Assembly: GCA_013399875.1 (NCBI GenBank)
Contig: VXAZ01001047.1
Location: forward strand, 1,426,001 to 1,490,000
Direction of reading: 5' to 3'
From: Gymnorhina tibicen
Lineage: Eukaryota > Chordata > Aves > Passeriformes > Artamidae
Length of the DNA stretch: 64,000 nt
Within the stretch, counting starts at the first letter, position 1, and each line of letters opens with the position of its first letter. A program made the translations under genes and the position numbers. Below the pieces are notes generated by a model that was not told the origin of the DNA, ran no database searches, and saw only the letters and a program-made list of their open reading frames with translations. Positions 25,801 to 39,121 of this stretch are shown one piece after another.

Positions 25801-28800
25801 CCAGTGCCACCAGAAAAAAAAAAAAAGGTAACTTGTTGGGTTATGGTTTGAAAACCAAGCTCAGTTTATGTATATTAAATCATGCTAAGAATATATTTAA
25901 GAACAAGAAATCCTGTTTTCCTCGCCCAAGCTGTCTCTACAAGAGCTACATTTTTGGAAACTAGCAGTTTTTAAGACAGAGTGGACAAAACAGTAGAAAT
26001 TTGCAGCTGAGGTCCTTCATCAGTCTGGAATTATTCTAGCTGTATCAACTCCTTGGTTGCTATAAATCAGGTCTTACTCCTGCTCTGTGGTTGAGCTCAA
26101 AATGAGCAAGACTAGTTGTAAATGTTCTTTTTTTAAAATTTCAGACTTGGGACTCAGCAGGATCTTGACACTGCACTATTTTATAAAAGAGTAATTGTGG
26201 TTAGATTTCATAATATAAGAGCTTGTGTTGGGAGGGGAACCAAAGCGAAATATGTGTGTGTGGTGCTCCCTGGATCCCAGAACGTCTGGTTCAAGCTGCT
26301 TTTTCAAAGATGTTGCCACTCTGCTGTGAATGGAAAAAAACCCAGAATGTGCTCCGGTCTGGACTTGGCCATGGTGTTTCTCTCCCTCAGGAACTCAGCT
26401 GGCCTTGCACGTGTCTTGAGGGTGGAGACTTACAGCTTTGGCTGGACTCTCCAAAAAGCTGCAGCAGGTTGTGTTTGTGGATTTTTAAAAGCTGTGGTTG
26501 TTGTACCAAAACAGCTGGGCCCTGCACAGAGAATTTTCCATCTTAAGTCCTGAGCTGGTCTGTTCAGAGTTCTGTGGGTGAATCACTTGCTGCTGGGTAG
26601 GGGAGGGACTTACAGTGTTGAACTTGAGTCATCCAAGATGGGTGATCACACTCGGGGGGTGGATGTCTCTGTGGGTAGTGGTGAGAAGCAGTAAATCAGG
26701 CTTTGACATCAAATCACCTGTTGGAGGAAATTCCCCCTCTCTCTCACGAACGTGAAGTATTTTATATTCTTGGAGAATATCTGATGTGGAGTTCCCTATG
26801 TGACAGGGCTAGACAACACAGCCCTAAATGCAGGCCTGTGTGTTAACAGCCTGACTGTGCCCACTGTGGATTGTTTTTAGAATGGTTGTTCCGCCTGCTC
26901 CATGTTTACTTGCATGTGGAATGATGTTTGCACACAAAGGAAAGCTGTGGATATTTCCAAATAGCATGGTGTCAAATTCTGGTTTTCTAAAAGGCAGGTG
27001 GAGAGAAGAGAAGGGGTAGCTGTGGCATCTTGGAAGCAATGACATGCATGCAGGTAGTGTGTTTATGTTTATGCAAGGAGCTGTTCCCTGAGGTGCCTGC
27101 CTTGTCTGACTGTATGTCTAAAATAATTCCCTTAAGGCTGACCTCCACTTCTAGCACAGAACATTGCAGGATTACTACTGTAGCTGAAATATTCCATGCA
27201 TCTAAGTGTCCTACTTGCAGAGAAATTTGCTAAGTCTGTTCTCACTGTGGAAACGTTCCCAACTCTTTCAATTATTAAAAAGATATATTGCTTTCCTCAT
27301 CCTTAGATCATCCTTTGGCCCATGCAGGACTGCTATTACTTGACTTTCTAAATTTAACAATATTAAGCACCTCAAAAAATTAGTTTAGTGCCCTACAAAG
27401 CTGACACTCAAAAGGAGAAAAAAAATATTTTTCTCTTCTTCATAATAGTTTATGTTCAAAGTGCTTTCATTTGATGAAAAATGTTTTCTTTTAAACCATT
27501 AAAAGGAATGGAAAGTATGCCAGACAGCCTCACTAAAACAAGTTGGCACAGAAAACGACATGAAGAGAGAGGAGGGGGGAAAAAACCCAAATACATGGAG
27601 CATTACTACTACTGGACTGAGAAACAGCACCACTTCACACGAAGAAATTAACTGGACCTTGACAAAGGACACACAAAATTGGCAGCATTTTAGGTCTTAA
27701 TGGAGAGTTGGTGCTTTAATGATGGCTGACTGAAAACTGAGCATTAATGTAGAGGTGATATATGAGCAGGGCTTTTTCGGGTTTACTTTTAATTTTAAAA
27801 TAACATAGCTTTAAATCTAAACCCAAGTATGAAATACGATGGGAATTGGATATATATATTTAAGCTGCCATCTTCTCCTTTGTAACTAATAGGTGATGTG
27901 ATAAGTTCGATCCTTTTTAATCTGCGTGTATGTAAACAAACTGCATGTCTTTTTTTGGTTAATAAATACCACACATGTGTGTTGCAATGACATTACTTCC
28001 CGGGCTCTCACCTCTGTTCTTTGGTTTGTGCACTTACAGTACAATATCCCCGCAGGATAAATACGGGGTTATCTCTTTTTCTACTTTGGTACCCACCTGT
28101 GTTGTGTCTGCTAGGCTCTTGGAATGCCCTGGAAACCTTCTGCGTGATGCAAAATCTATTAGGATAAACATGAATCACTTCCTCTTTGCTGGTTTCCTGG
28201 TACTTTGCTGTGAGTCCCCGGGCACTAGTTTTGAGACCTTCCTGGAAGACATTGTTATTTCTGAATCACTTTTGGTCTGGCTGTACTCTGTGTCCTGGGA
28301 GACTGCCCCAGAATTTTTTCTGAATCTGCTGGTTAACCACACAGTGCATGAGCTGGTAGGTGCCAGGGCTCCCATTTGAAGAACATGTGCTACCTCCACC
28401 TGAAATCCTGGGCACTGCATGTGCTGGCCACACTCTTCCCTGCATTTTGGGTGAATGATGCTTGCTGCAGGTCTGTCCTCTGTATAACATGAATGTAACT
28501 GGGTCATGCCCTCAGGCTTGGGAACTGATGTGCGTTGTGAGTGCATCCCTGTGCCAGAAAATTCTTCTCTCCTGGAAAAGTAACCCCTTTTTCTGAACAT
28601 GTACTTTTTTCCCCTCTAATTACCCTCAGCCCTTACAACAATACTGCTGGGAGTCTTTCCTTGCCTTTGGACCTGCACTTAGTAGGGAAGCAATTTAAAC
28701 CATCCAAGCATGAGATGTAGCATAATCAGCATCTGCTCTCCCCAATTTGACACCTGCAATGTATCTGCAGTAGCCCAAGGGGCTGTATTCACACTGTCAT

Positions 28801-29216
28801 GCTGTGGTGGGGGAAGACCAGCTCTTCACTGAGTAGTTGTCCTCACGCATCTCATGTTCTTGTCCCAGTGGTGATGTTCCACTGCAATCTGAAGCTACCC
28901 TCTTCCCACCTAGTTTCCAGGAATTTATTTGGCTTCTTTACCTGGTATTTCCAGTCATGGAATTGAATCTTCAAATCATGGCATTTGAGTTTGCTGTGTG
29001 GCCTGGAATTTCCTCCTACTTTTCCCAAGAGTGCCTACTAGGGCTTTGCATTTAGCATCAAAATAACATGGCTTTTACAGTGCTTTCCATCTTTTGCGGT
29101 TCAAGCATGTTAGGGAAGATGGTAATGTTTAGGTAGCACACGGAGCATGTGAGGTGCTCAGAATAATTAATAAATAGGGCTATAATGCTTAGCTATGGTT
29201 AAATAACCAGCTTGCA
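16884..29216. other. Unassigned noncoding DNA
   Basis: Over 12 kb without a recognisable gene or interspersed repeat. Homopolymer runs occur at 17799-17813 (T), around 21017-21043 (T-rich) and near 25813-25826 (A). The larger open frames (118 codons at 26197-26553, 134 at 27975-28379 and 141 at 28175-28600 on the minus strand) overlap others on the same or opposite strand and match no family I know. They carry no flanking signals that would make them credible exons. Confidence 0.65.
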
Positions 29217-29640
29217 GGTGATCCCTCGAAAGATTCCAGTGATGAATGCAGGAGTTTCGGAGGTGCCATGAGGCGGTGGAGTTACAAGTGGCTCTTTTAA
29301 CTTCTCTGTGGACATGCAAATGGTTAATTCCTAAATGCCAGTAGATGGCTCCCAAGAGCATCGTCTATAGGATATTTTTTCAACGCACACGTAGCAGGAT
29401 TTTGGCGCACTGATAACCAGCCTCCTGTGCTCCATGACGTATCAGCTGAAATTTGCACAGCATCAGGACATCTGTTGCCAGGCTGGTGGCATCGTCCTGT
29501 GGCCACAAGGCAACACAGATGCCGCGTGCTGTATGGGAAGAAGTCCAATTTCCCGGACATGGGGATGATGGTGAGGAAGAGTGGCCCATAAGTGAGGCAA
29601 TAGGTTGAGATCCTGAAATAACAGTTGTGTTGCGGAATAA
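29217..29640. other. CpG-bearing island with a CTCF-type motif
   Basis: About a dozen CpG dinucleotides fall within roughly 420 bp, clearly denser than the surroundings, although not enough for a classical CpG island. It includes the CTCF-type match at 29338-29349 and GACGTATC. Retained CpGs in a CpG-poor region can mark an unmethylated regulatory element or a young insertion. No transposon boundaries were seen, so a regulatory element is the favoured inference, weakly. Confidence 0.3.
29338..29349 (+). promoter_or_regulatory. Candidate CTCF binding motif
   Basis: CCAGTAGATGGC fits the core CTCF consensus CCASYAGRKGGC at all 12 positions, though the following bases (TC) depart from the extended RS. 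CTCF is the zinc-finger insulator and loop-anchor protein. Occupancy cannot be judged from sequence. Confidence 0.4.
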
Positions 29641-32600
29641 CTCAGCTGGTTATACATCAAAAATGCTGGCTGAGTGGAGGTGATCAGAGCAGGTGCAAAC
29701 CCTTCAGAGTCCCTCTCTGCTGGCCAGCATGACCTGACGGCTTGTTACATTTGTTGAATGCCTCCAAGAATGAAGCCCCTGATTTCTCTTCCAAAAATAG
29801 AGATGATAAATAATTGTTATAACTGCCTCCTTTTTATAATCACCTCCAAATGGATTTTTTTTTTCACAGAGCTTCTAATTAAGTTTTACATTAATTCTAA
29901 GTGTGCAGAATCCTTTTACCAGCAGAAGAGCCTTCTGGGAATTTCTGCTCTGTTGCAGCTTTGAAAGCCTGGTTCTAGTCCGTTTTCTGAGACCTGTACT
30001 CCTTGGGGCTACTATTCTGTTTGACTCCCTCATTAAACATCATGAGAATTCTTTCGTTCTCCAGGAGTTGAAATCCTTAATAAGATTTGTGTTTTTGAAG
30101 GCAAGTGTGGTTCCCTGGGAAAGCTGGGGAAATATTCTCTTTTGGCATTAGGGGAATTCTCCCTCAACTGAAGTCAATCAGGAATACTGTCAGAAAGGGC
30201 TTAATTTGTGCATGGGAAATCTGAGGGCAGAGCTATGCTGAGATTCATGAACTGGATAGCAGTTTCCTCATGGGTGGCTCTTTCAGAAGGCTCCTTCTCT
30301 TTACCTGCAGTTCCTAAACATTTTTTTTTTCCTGCAGCATCATTGTTGTGGCTGATGACGGGATACCAGCAAGGAGCACCATGAAGCCATGCCACACTGC
30401 ACATACGTCTTTGGTATGGTGTCAAAAGACACACACCTCTCTCTGGCACTTAGGCAATGCTGCATTAGCTGAGCAAACATCTGGAATGGACTGGTGACAT
30501 ATGACTGTGTACAGCACTTTAAGGTTAGGAATATGACTCATGTGGGTGAAGATCACCATTGTGTGTTGTAGAGGCTGTGAGGTTAGAAACACTCAGATGC
30601 CCCTCTGGCCTTCTAAGTGAGGAATTGCTCCAGCTTTGGTGTGTACTTGGAAGCCATGTTTACATCTTTTTGTTCTTACATATGCATTTGGACATACATA
30701 TATATCTTGGGTGTTTAATACAGAGAGTGTACCCAGAATGAAGAGGCATTATTTCCTGTTACAATACAAGTAGTGCATTGAATAAAACGTATTATTTACC
30801 TTTGTTCAGTGGTAAGTAGTGGCTGGAAATCTGACAAGTTTATGGGATGGTTTAATGTGGTTTTTTGTGTAAGGTATTAGCCTTCAGTAGAAGTTTGGCT
30901 GCTGCTGCCTTACAGGACTGCAGCTCAACGTACGGTTTAGGTACATTATATCTGAAATAAACCAGCCACCTGAGGGCAATTATCTTGTGTGCAGTGTCTT
31001 CTTGCATAAAGTTTTTTCACCACAATGTGGGGAGTGAAACTGAAGATAGGAGTTAAAGAGAAATAATGAGCACTAGGTAAACCAGCACCTAATTAGTCTT
31101 CCTCATGTAGGTTTACCTGCTTTTCAGTATGTCTGAACAGCCTTCAGTGGTTGTAACACTTCCCTTTGGTAAGTAGTCTGGTCCCAAGGAGTGAAATAGT
31201 CCCAAGATTTTCTGCCAGCTTCTATCACTGCCACATGTTGTGGAGTGGAGATCATGAACACTGCTGTTCTGGGATCCACAGGAAGGCTGAGAAATTCACT
31301 GTCTGGAAATTCAGCTCTCTCTTACTATCTAATGCATCTTCCTTTAGGAAATACAGGATCAAGGGAGCTAGCTGGATTGCTCTGGGTGCTTTGCAGTCAA
31401 CTTTATTATTTCATTCTCAAGTTCAGTGGTGGCACTGCCTGTCAAAAAAGAGTCCTGTTCCTCAGACTGTGTTGAAGTGGTGGGAGCATGACTGAAGTTT
31501 TTACCATAATCCTCAGATGCCTGCACTAGAGCATAGCGCATGAAAACTCAGCCAGTTCTCTGCTGAAAACCCTCCCTGTTTGGAGGCAGTGCTACACAGT
31601 AGCTGAGAACATTGCCAAAAGTGACCAAAGATTTTTGGAAGAAAACAAATAGAATAAATTGGCAGGGGGGACAGGGGCATTTGTTTGGGTTTTTTGCGTG
31701 TGTTTGTTGTACATACATATTTAAGTATATCACTGATACCTCTGCTCATGCAAATAAATAACCTCACCCCATGCTATACTCACTGGATATCAACTTGTTA
31801 ATTATCCATCTCATCGCAAAAATCTGACCTGCAATGGCAGGGATTTACAGTAATAAATAAGTTCAATGGCCATCTTGGAGACATATATGTAAGTAAGTTG
31901 GTTATGGTCGTTGTGGCTCATTGGTTTAGTAAGAACAGTGTGTTCATCTGTGCCGTGTTCAGCTCTTTTGGCTTCAGTGTAAGCTGCTTTTAAAATTTTT
32001 TTTTACAGATATGGAGATGGCACACGAGAAATTAGTATTTCAGTTATTTATCTGACCTGAAGACAGGCTGTAAATGTTGCTTATTTCTGCCTTACCATAT
32101 CGGAAATGAACTCTAAACAAAAATAGAGCAAGTCTAGATCTCTGGGAAACTGTCTTGATGAATAGCTCAATACAATCATAAACCCATCAGACTTGATGTA
32201 CTACTCTTGGTTATATAAATCTTCTAGTTGCTGTAGTGAAAAGGTTACAGATGATTGCTAGCTCTTGCAGATCACTGGATTAATAACTTACATCCAAGTC
32301 CACCTTACAAGTTGAGATCTAAGACTATAATAATACAGTTCAGTCCTGTATTTGTTACTATATGTGAATTTGATGCATTAATGACACATCAAGCCTATTG
32401 AGTAGAATTCAGTGCTAACGAAGCCAAGGTGAGAACTTTGAACCTAGTGATGGTGTTCTTGCTAAATTAAAGAATAAATGCCTAATTTAAAAATCTTTGT
32501 ATTTGATTGAACAGCTTTGATTAAACCATTTGATTGAACTCGTGTGGGAATAGATATGTATGTGTGTATGTATGAAGCTCCTGACCTATTGTGTGTCTCA

Positions 32601-33459
32601 AAAGGATAATTCCTCATGTCTTGTGATTCTGCAAGTCTGGGATTTGTTGTTAGAGGAAATTGTTGCAGGGGAAGGCACCACCCAGTGTAGGGCTGGGCCA
32701 AAGATAGATCTGAAGAGCAGGCAATGAGCTGGAACAAGTTACCCTTCATTTGGGATGCATGGACTTCTGGGAATGACCCTGACTGGGGAAGAGTAACCTG
32801 CCAGTCTAAGCACATGTGCACAACTCCCAGAGGAGAGGGTAGCAGTGACAGGAGACCTTGTTAGAGGAAAATGAGCATAAGCCTTTTCCACACAGCACTG
32901 CTGCAAGTTATCAGTGGCATATTAATGAATAAGCACTCTGAACTTGGTTACAGTCATTATTTTTATAGAGCTGTTATTTTCCCTCAGTCGTGTTTGCTTG
33001 GGTATCCCCGTTAGGTGAAGAGACAAACTAAGGAGAAAATAGCTTACAAAACACACACTTCTGATGCTATGGCTTTTGTAATTTGTGGAATTAAATAATC
33101 TCTGAAGATTACTAGAAGAAGGACGAACTATGGCTGTTAAGATTTTTTAAATTTGTAGGTCTGCATTGTTTTAGCAGAAATTATCTCTGTAATGCAGGAA
33201 TAAAAAACTAAGTTATCATAATTACCCTGATTGGCCTTAGGATGGAAAAGATCTTCCTAAATCTGATTCTTATTCATTAACACCAAGTCACTAAGCAGCA
33301 CAAATATGATCTGGATCAAGTGTCAAATTAAGCAGAACACAAAGTGGAATTTATGTTGGGATTGTGCCAGCTGTGGGAGGAAAGACAATACCTAATCCGG
33401 CATAAAGTATGCTAGAAATGAGATGCCCCTTCAGTTTTTAATTTTTTTTTTTCTTTTAG
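29641..33459. other. Unassigned noncoding DNA
   Basis: No gene or transposon recognised. A T-rich run at about 29857-29868 followed by CACAG and another at 33441-33457 resemble splice acceptors; only the second is followed by a sustained open frame. Confidence 0.65.
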
Positions 33460-33671
33460 AACATGCTTGTGTGGAATGAGTTTGCCATAGCTCAGCATTT
33501 TGCGTATGGATTTGATCCAGCACAAATTTCTTTAAAACCAAATGCTCTGCTATACGGAAGAGTGGCAATGGTCAGAAGCTCTGATCAAGATGTTTTAGCC
33601 ATAGGAATTAGCTTGTGGGCAGAGCTGAGCTCTCTTCACTTTTCAGAGGGATTTTCAGCTTCTCTTGCCAG
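33460..33671 (+). other. Exon-like block, uncertain
   Basis: A strong acceptor-like signal (T-rich tract then TTTTAG at 33454-33459) is followed by 212 bases open in one frame, and the block ends at CAG|GTGTGG (GT at 33672-33673). Translation would begin N-M-L-V-W-N-E-F and has a balanced, soluble-protein-like composition. I recognise no family. The frame closes with a stop about 12 codons past the donor, and no partner exon was identified nearby. The donor is only moderate (+4 T). It may equally be a chance open frame or a noncoding-RNA exon. Confidence 0.15.
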
Positions 33672-36600
33672 GTGTGGAAGTGCAGGAAGTCAGGGGGTTT
33701 GTCAGTAGGGCTGTATGTACCACTTGTATTCTTAAACTGGGTTTCTCCCAGTTAGTGATGAGGGGTTCCTCTCCGTGCCTAAGGCTGTTGGGCAAGCATT
33801 GCCCATGGCTTATTTTGCTTACAGTGATAGTTCTAGCCTGTGGTCTTGCAGGTGCCTCTAAGTGCTTGCAGGAGCCATGGATACAGCTTGGTTGTCCCTC
33901 CCTCAAGTGTATGCAGCTAAACTTAATAAATTCAATTAAGCGTCAGCCTTTCAAACTTGGAACTGGAGATCAGGGAGTGCTGGGAAAGAGCTAAGTGATT
34001 TTGCAAGTACTTGGCACCATCGCATGCTCCGAGCTTCTGTGCGAACATAGAGCTGGAAGCCATTGCTCCATACTGCTGGCCTTATCCTAACGAGTTGTGC
34101 CACTGGAGTAGATCCTGGACTACTGTTGCTGCTTGTACAGAAAACACGGAGTCCTGTTGCTAAGCCTGCCTCTTCCCTTGCAATGGCAAGCTCGCCACTT
34201 AGGGACAAAAGTCGACTCAAATCAGTAATCTCTTGAGAACGTGGATTGAGCACCCTTATGAATTTGTGCTGTGCTTGTCACATGCCCTGATTCCCGAAGC
34301 TTTCCCTGATGTTATAGAAAAATATTTTTGATATGCCAGAGGCATGTATCAACTTTTCCAAGATACCAACACTATGAAAGCAAGCTGCTCTCATTTGTCT
34401 GTGAGGTGTATTTACAAAGTAGGTATGAGATGTTGAATTTCCTTTATTTTAGGGTGACCAAAAAAGCACCCTTTTGACAAGATTTTTATATGGGGGATAG
34501 CTTCTGCATCCTAATGTTTACAAGGTTAAAATTACTGCTCTTTTTAGCTGTGAAGGAAAACTGCACAACTAATGATACAAGGGCATTTTATGTTGGATTT
34601 GTTTCTCAAAAAACTTGTCCTTTTCCAAATAGCACAAATACATATATTGCAGAAGTTCAGTTTCCAAAATAGGCTCTTATCTTAGATTTGGAGAGATGAG
34701 GTTTGGCTGGGAGCAAGGAGAAACAGCAACTATATGTTGTTTCTATGGAATGTATTTATAGCTGTTTATGAATGCAACTGCATTCCAATAGTTTAAAAAA
34801 GGCATGATGAACAGGGTATACAATGTATCTCCTTATTTGAATGAGCTTTGAAAAAACTACTGCCATAGTCCTTTTTTAGCTTGTTTTTCTCAGGACACAT
34901 GGCTTAAGAGACCATGCTCTATGCTTGTCTGCACATCTGCACACATCTCCTTTTACTCTTCTCAGTGCTTTCACTGTTTTTAACCAAATTTGACAGAAGT
35001 TCTAAAGATAATTACTTTTTCTGAGGCTACAAAACTGCATGACTCATGGAAGTAAGTAGAGGAGATATATTGCTCATGTCCACACTGACATAAAGGCAGC
35101 AACATAAATGTGTTACTGGACAGCAGAGATCAGCAGAGGAGAGTGATGTTCTGAATGTCCTGAAAGCGGAGGGAAATCTGTGCCTCGAGCATATACAGTA
35201 TTAGACAGAGTGTCTGTGGAATCCTGATTGATGGGAAACCAACCAGTTTTCATTAGTTTTGCTTCTCAAGGAACTTTCGTACTGCTGAGAGTTAGTAGTA
35301 ACAATATGTCAACAGATCCCATAACCATCTATTCAGCAAATTAATGTTTTTATGTCTGCATAGCTCTGGAAAAATTAGCATTGTGTTTAAAATACGTTTA
35401 TATCTTTAGCTCATGTTTTCCGATGAAGTCTTTTATGTTTGTCCTCAAAAGAACTATATAGCTCCCTATGTGAAGGCACAATATATATGACTTTCCAGAC
35501 TAATTGCACCCTAAAGAAAGTCAGTTTAGCTTAAAAAAAACCAGATAATTTTAATGAAAAATATAATTTATTTTTCCTCTGGAAAAGGATTATAATGAAA
35601 AAAATCTGGATTTGTTTTAATCATCACAGTGCAATTCCATATTGAGCAGGGAGAGATACATATGGACCTTCACAGTAGGTTCCCATGACCCAGGGACTTG
35701 CTTCTTCCCTTCCCTGGGAAGAGTCAACTGCAACTCCTCAAATAAAACGAAGTGTCACATCCAAGAAGTAGATCCAAAGAGCAGCTTTTTGAATAGGCAA
35801 CAGATACTCTGAGACCAGGGATAAGATTGCAAGAACCAGAGAGGCTGTATGGCAGACAATCCAGTCTCTAGGTCCCTCCTGTGATTTGGCAGAGCCAGCA
35901 CAAAGACATAAGAACATAGATTGTTCTCCCAGTATTCCTTCCAGTGCTGTAACTGAAATTACACTGCTAGTTTGGGCAACAAGGAGTTTAATCACTTCTT
36001 GCTGCCTGACCAAAAAATCTAGAAAGATGCATTTTACTGCCTTTTAAGACTTACTGGGACACCAATGAGTTTCTCATAATTCCTTATTTTAAAACCAAAA
36101 AGGTAAAAACTTGTTCCAGAAATAGAAATCTGACAGTGTGCAAAGCCACCTCCAGCTGAACTCCACAGCCTTTTCTGTTTTCATTTCCTGAAATTTCTTT
36201 AGTATTAAAGTTTTTGCCTTCTTTGCACACAGAAAGGCATCCCATTTTCATCTTGCTGGGTGCTGACACTGCATTCCTGTCTGTCTGCTGAGTTATTGTC
36301 TGGATTAATATTCATTAATTATGCTGCCTCAATGAGGCTGTGCTTGGTAAACAGCTTCTCGAGGACATTACACGTTTTCCTGTGAGTGGTGTTTAGCGTC
36401 CAGAAGATTAAAATGTTAGACTATGGGTATAATCCAAATCCAACAAATGCTAACCTTTCTTAGGGTGTTTTAGAGGATGCATAAGAGGAAGGGAAGTGGA
36501 AGAAACTGTAGAATTTCTCTCATATCTATAGCAGGGACTGCCTTGTTGTTGTGTTGAATGGCCGGCCAGTGCAGATGAGCCCACGGTATCTGGTACTGAT

Positions 36601-37421
36601 CAGCCATGGATAAAGGGAAGCATACTAAACCAACTTTTTCCTACTGCAACTCAGAACTCTAAGATGTGTTTTTTAATGCTATTCATGTTCATTTGCATAA
36701 TCAGTTTTTCTGAAAATGATTCAGGCATTAAGATGCATCTGAACAGGCCTCTTTCCTGCCTGCAAAGGTAAATCCCTCTGGTGAACTGAGCATTATAAAT
36801 TTAAATCTAGGATGTGGGCTTGGTTGACGCATTGTACTTAGCAAGACAGGTACAAATAGATTGAAAAGAGAAACTTGCTCTGAATCTCTCTGTGTTCCTA
36901 TACCCAAAGGGGTTTGCTTTAAAGAAGATTACGAATGTTTTAAGATTATCTTAAGGTAATATGTAAGCAATTAAGGAACCATGAGCAGAGGAAAGTTGGG
37001 GTTTTTTTAGCACAAATGTTGATTGACAGTAACCTTTAAAAAGAATAAAAGGTCTTGAGGATGATGAAAGTTCAAGCCAAACTTTTCTTCTCAAGATAGC
37101 TCAGTAGGCAGCACTTGTTGTTATGAGCATGACTTCTTGCATGACAGTAAAAAGTTAACTTTTAGCACCTGGAATCCAGGGATTTTAATGTCTACATATA
37201 TTTTAATGACTGTTAGAGGTATGGTATTTACATTGTTTATGGAGAGAGAATGCTACCTAGATCTTGCCTGGCTAAATTGACTTTGTCCATTCAGCAGACA
37301 GAGCTGCTTTTTTTTTTGTTTTATTTTTTTTAACATGTAAATTATATTTCTCTGTTTGTTTGACACAAAGCCCAGTTATTACCTTAGCTGTACTTTTAAG
37401 TCTTCTTTTAAAGTGTTTAAA
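33672..37421. other. Unassigned noncoding DNA
   Basis: No gene recognised. It includes a small CpG-bearing patch at about 34018-34245 (eight CpGs in about 230 bp), a TAAT-core cluster at 36303-36323 and a T-rich run at 37308-37331. Confidence 0.65.
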
Positions 37422-37534
37422 AGCAGTAGAAGTAGTTAAAAGTAGCAGTACTTTGTAAAAAATGTAAAAGTACTTGTAAAAGTACTTTTATTTTCTTCTT
37501 TTACAAATGTATCTCTTAAAAGACAGCTACTGCT
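37422..37534. repeat. Imperfect 113-bp palindrome
   Basis: Two arms (37422-37473 and 37482-37534) are inverted copies with an 8-base loop TTGTAAAA. Three collinear blocks match perfectly: outer AGCAGTAG/CTACTGCT, middle TTTGTAAAA/TTTTACAAA and inner TAAAAGTAC/GTACTTTTA. The segments between blocks differ in length by a few bases. The inner part also holds a 12-base tandem duplication of TGTAAAAGTACT. It could be an eroded palindromic mobile element, a hairpin transcript or a product of template switching. No flanking duplication was found. Confidence 0.6.
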
Positions 37535-39121
37535 GAGAGGTTGCAACTAAACTCTTGGAAAAGTTAATACCTTACTCCGTATTTGAAACTGTTGGTGTAT
37601 TGCTTGATCCTGTGCCAGCTTGCCTCCTTCCAAATAGCAGTAGTCATAACTCTGTAAAATTCACTGGGAATTAAGCAAGCATTTCGAGCTGTGCTCAAGG
37701 ATTCTGTATTGTCATTATCTGTATTTGATTCTTCAAGTGTACGAAAAGCACTACTCATGGGACAAACCTTTTGTCAATAGCTGGCCTGGGGAAATGGGTT
37801 ACTGTAAGAAAAAGGATCTTCTGAGCAGGACACCTCCAATTCTTTCATGCACAGGCTCTGGGTAAGAAAAGATAGATGTCAAGAAGGCTCTCTGCTTGCC
37901 CTGAAGAAGAAAGGGCAAAAGCTAACTACTGCCAATCTTCATTTTCATACAGTATATACATACAATATTATTTATATTCAGCATGCATATGAAGCAGCAT
38001 CATATTTGAGCTTTGTCCCGTGGAGTGGTGTATGTTGTGTTGCGTAACCTTTCTTTGTGCTCTGATTTTAGGAAAAGGTAGCAACTTCTTTCACTTAAAC
38101 CATAAAAGAGATGCTCAGCAGAATTCTGGATAGCCTGGATTATGGGTTAATGTGTTCCTGTTAGTAAGGGTTTGAGAAAACAAGGTAAGACAGGTAGGGT
38201 GAGTGTTTCTGCTGGTCAAGAGGCCCTTGTGCTGGAGAGGCAGCTTCTGGGGAAGGCAATCATCGATTCTGAGCAGCTGCAACTGGGGAAAGCCTGCTCC
38301 GGTGAATTAGCTTGTATATCTAAGAGATTAGGTCTTTCATTGGACTTGGTTTCACTGTACATTTTTCTATGGTTGCTGAAATTGCTTCTATAGTTTGGCA
38401 TCACTGCAATTTTTAAAAAGAACTGACCTTGTTGTTCCATAGCTTTAGACACCCATCATGCTGCTTAGATGAGAAAAGTGGTATCTCATGTTGGTTATTT
38501 ACTTTTCTCTAAATATTTTTTTTATCTCAGTTCAAAAACCCTTCCATATTTGTAATGTCTCTTGTGAACCTTAATGGCTGAGGAAGAGTACATGGAAAAA
38601 ATAACCAGAAAGTTTCACATTTGCATTTTTTTAGACCTGGAAGTGAGCAATGTTTCAGGTGTAACTTTGCAGGTGGAAAGTACTTGAAAAGGGTCTTACT
38701 CAGTTCATCCACTTCAGAGACCACAGGACTTGGCCTGCAGAACTTTGGCGTGATTATTGCTGTTGATGTCGGGGGTATGCTTCACAGGTATTACAAAGCC
38801 TAGCATAAATGTCCAATCTAAGCTTTCCTTAAGGAGAGGGTAAACTTAATGTTCATTTTATGTTAACAGTTAAATCCCTTAGGTAATTGTGTCAATTGCT
38901 GACTTTCTTTTTTTTTTTAACATCCTTTTTTTCATTAGTAGCAAAAGACTATTTTCAATTATTTCTTGATCAAACTGAAATGAATGGAAATACATCAATA
39001 AAGTAAAAATATATCAAGAGAGTTATGATGGACTGCTGTTCTGAGAAGCCAGCTGGGAAATAGCAGCAGGAACCTAAGTTACAGTTAGTTGTGCTGAAAG
39101 TAATGTTCTGATGCTCTTTTT
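37535..39121. other. Unassigned noncoding DNA
   Basis: AT-rich, with a T run near 38907-38919. No gene, repeat family or regulatory element can be supported. Confidence 0.65.

Noticed and set aside
28175..28600. 141-codon minus-strand open frame
   Set aside because: It overlaps a 134-codon plus-strand frame of similar quality; neither matches a family and both look random.
31907..31978. tRNA-like A box (TGGCTCATTGG)
   Set aside because: No proper B box (GGTTCGANNCC) and no foldable cloverleaf follows; neither a tRNA nor a tRNA-derived SINE is supported.
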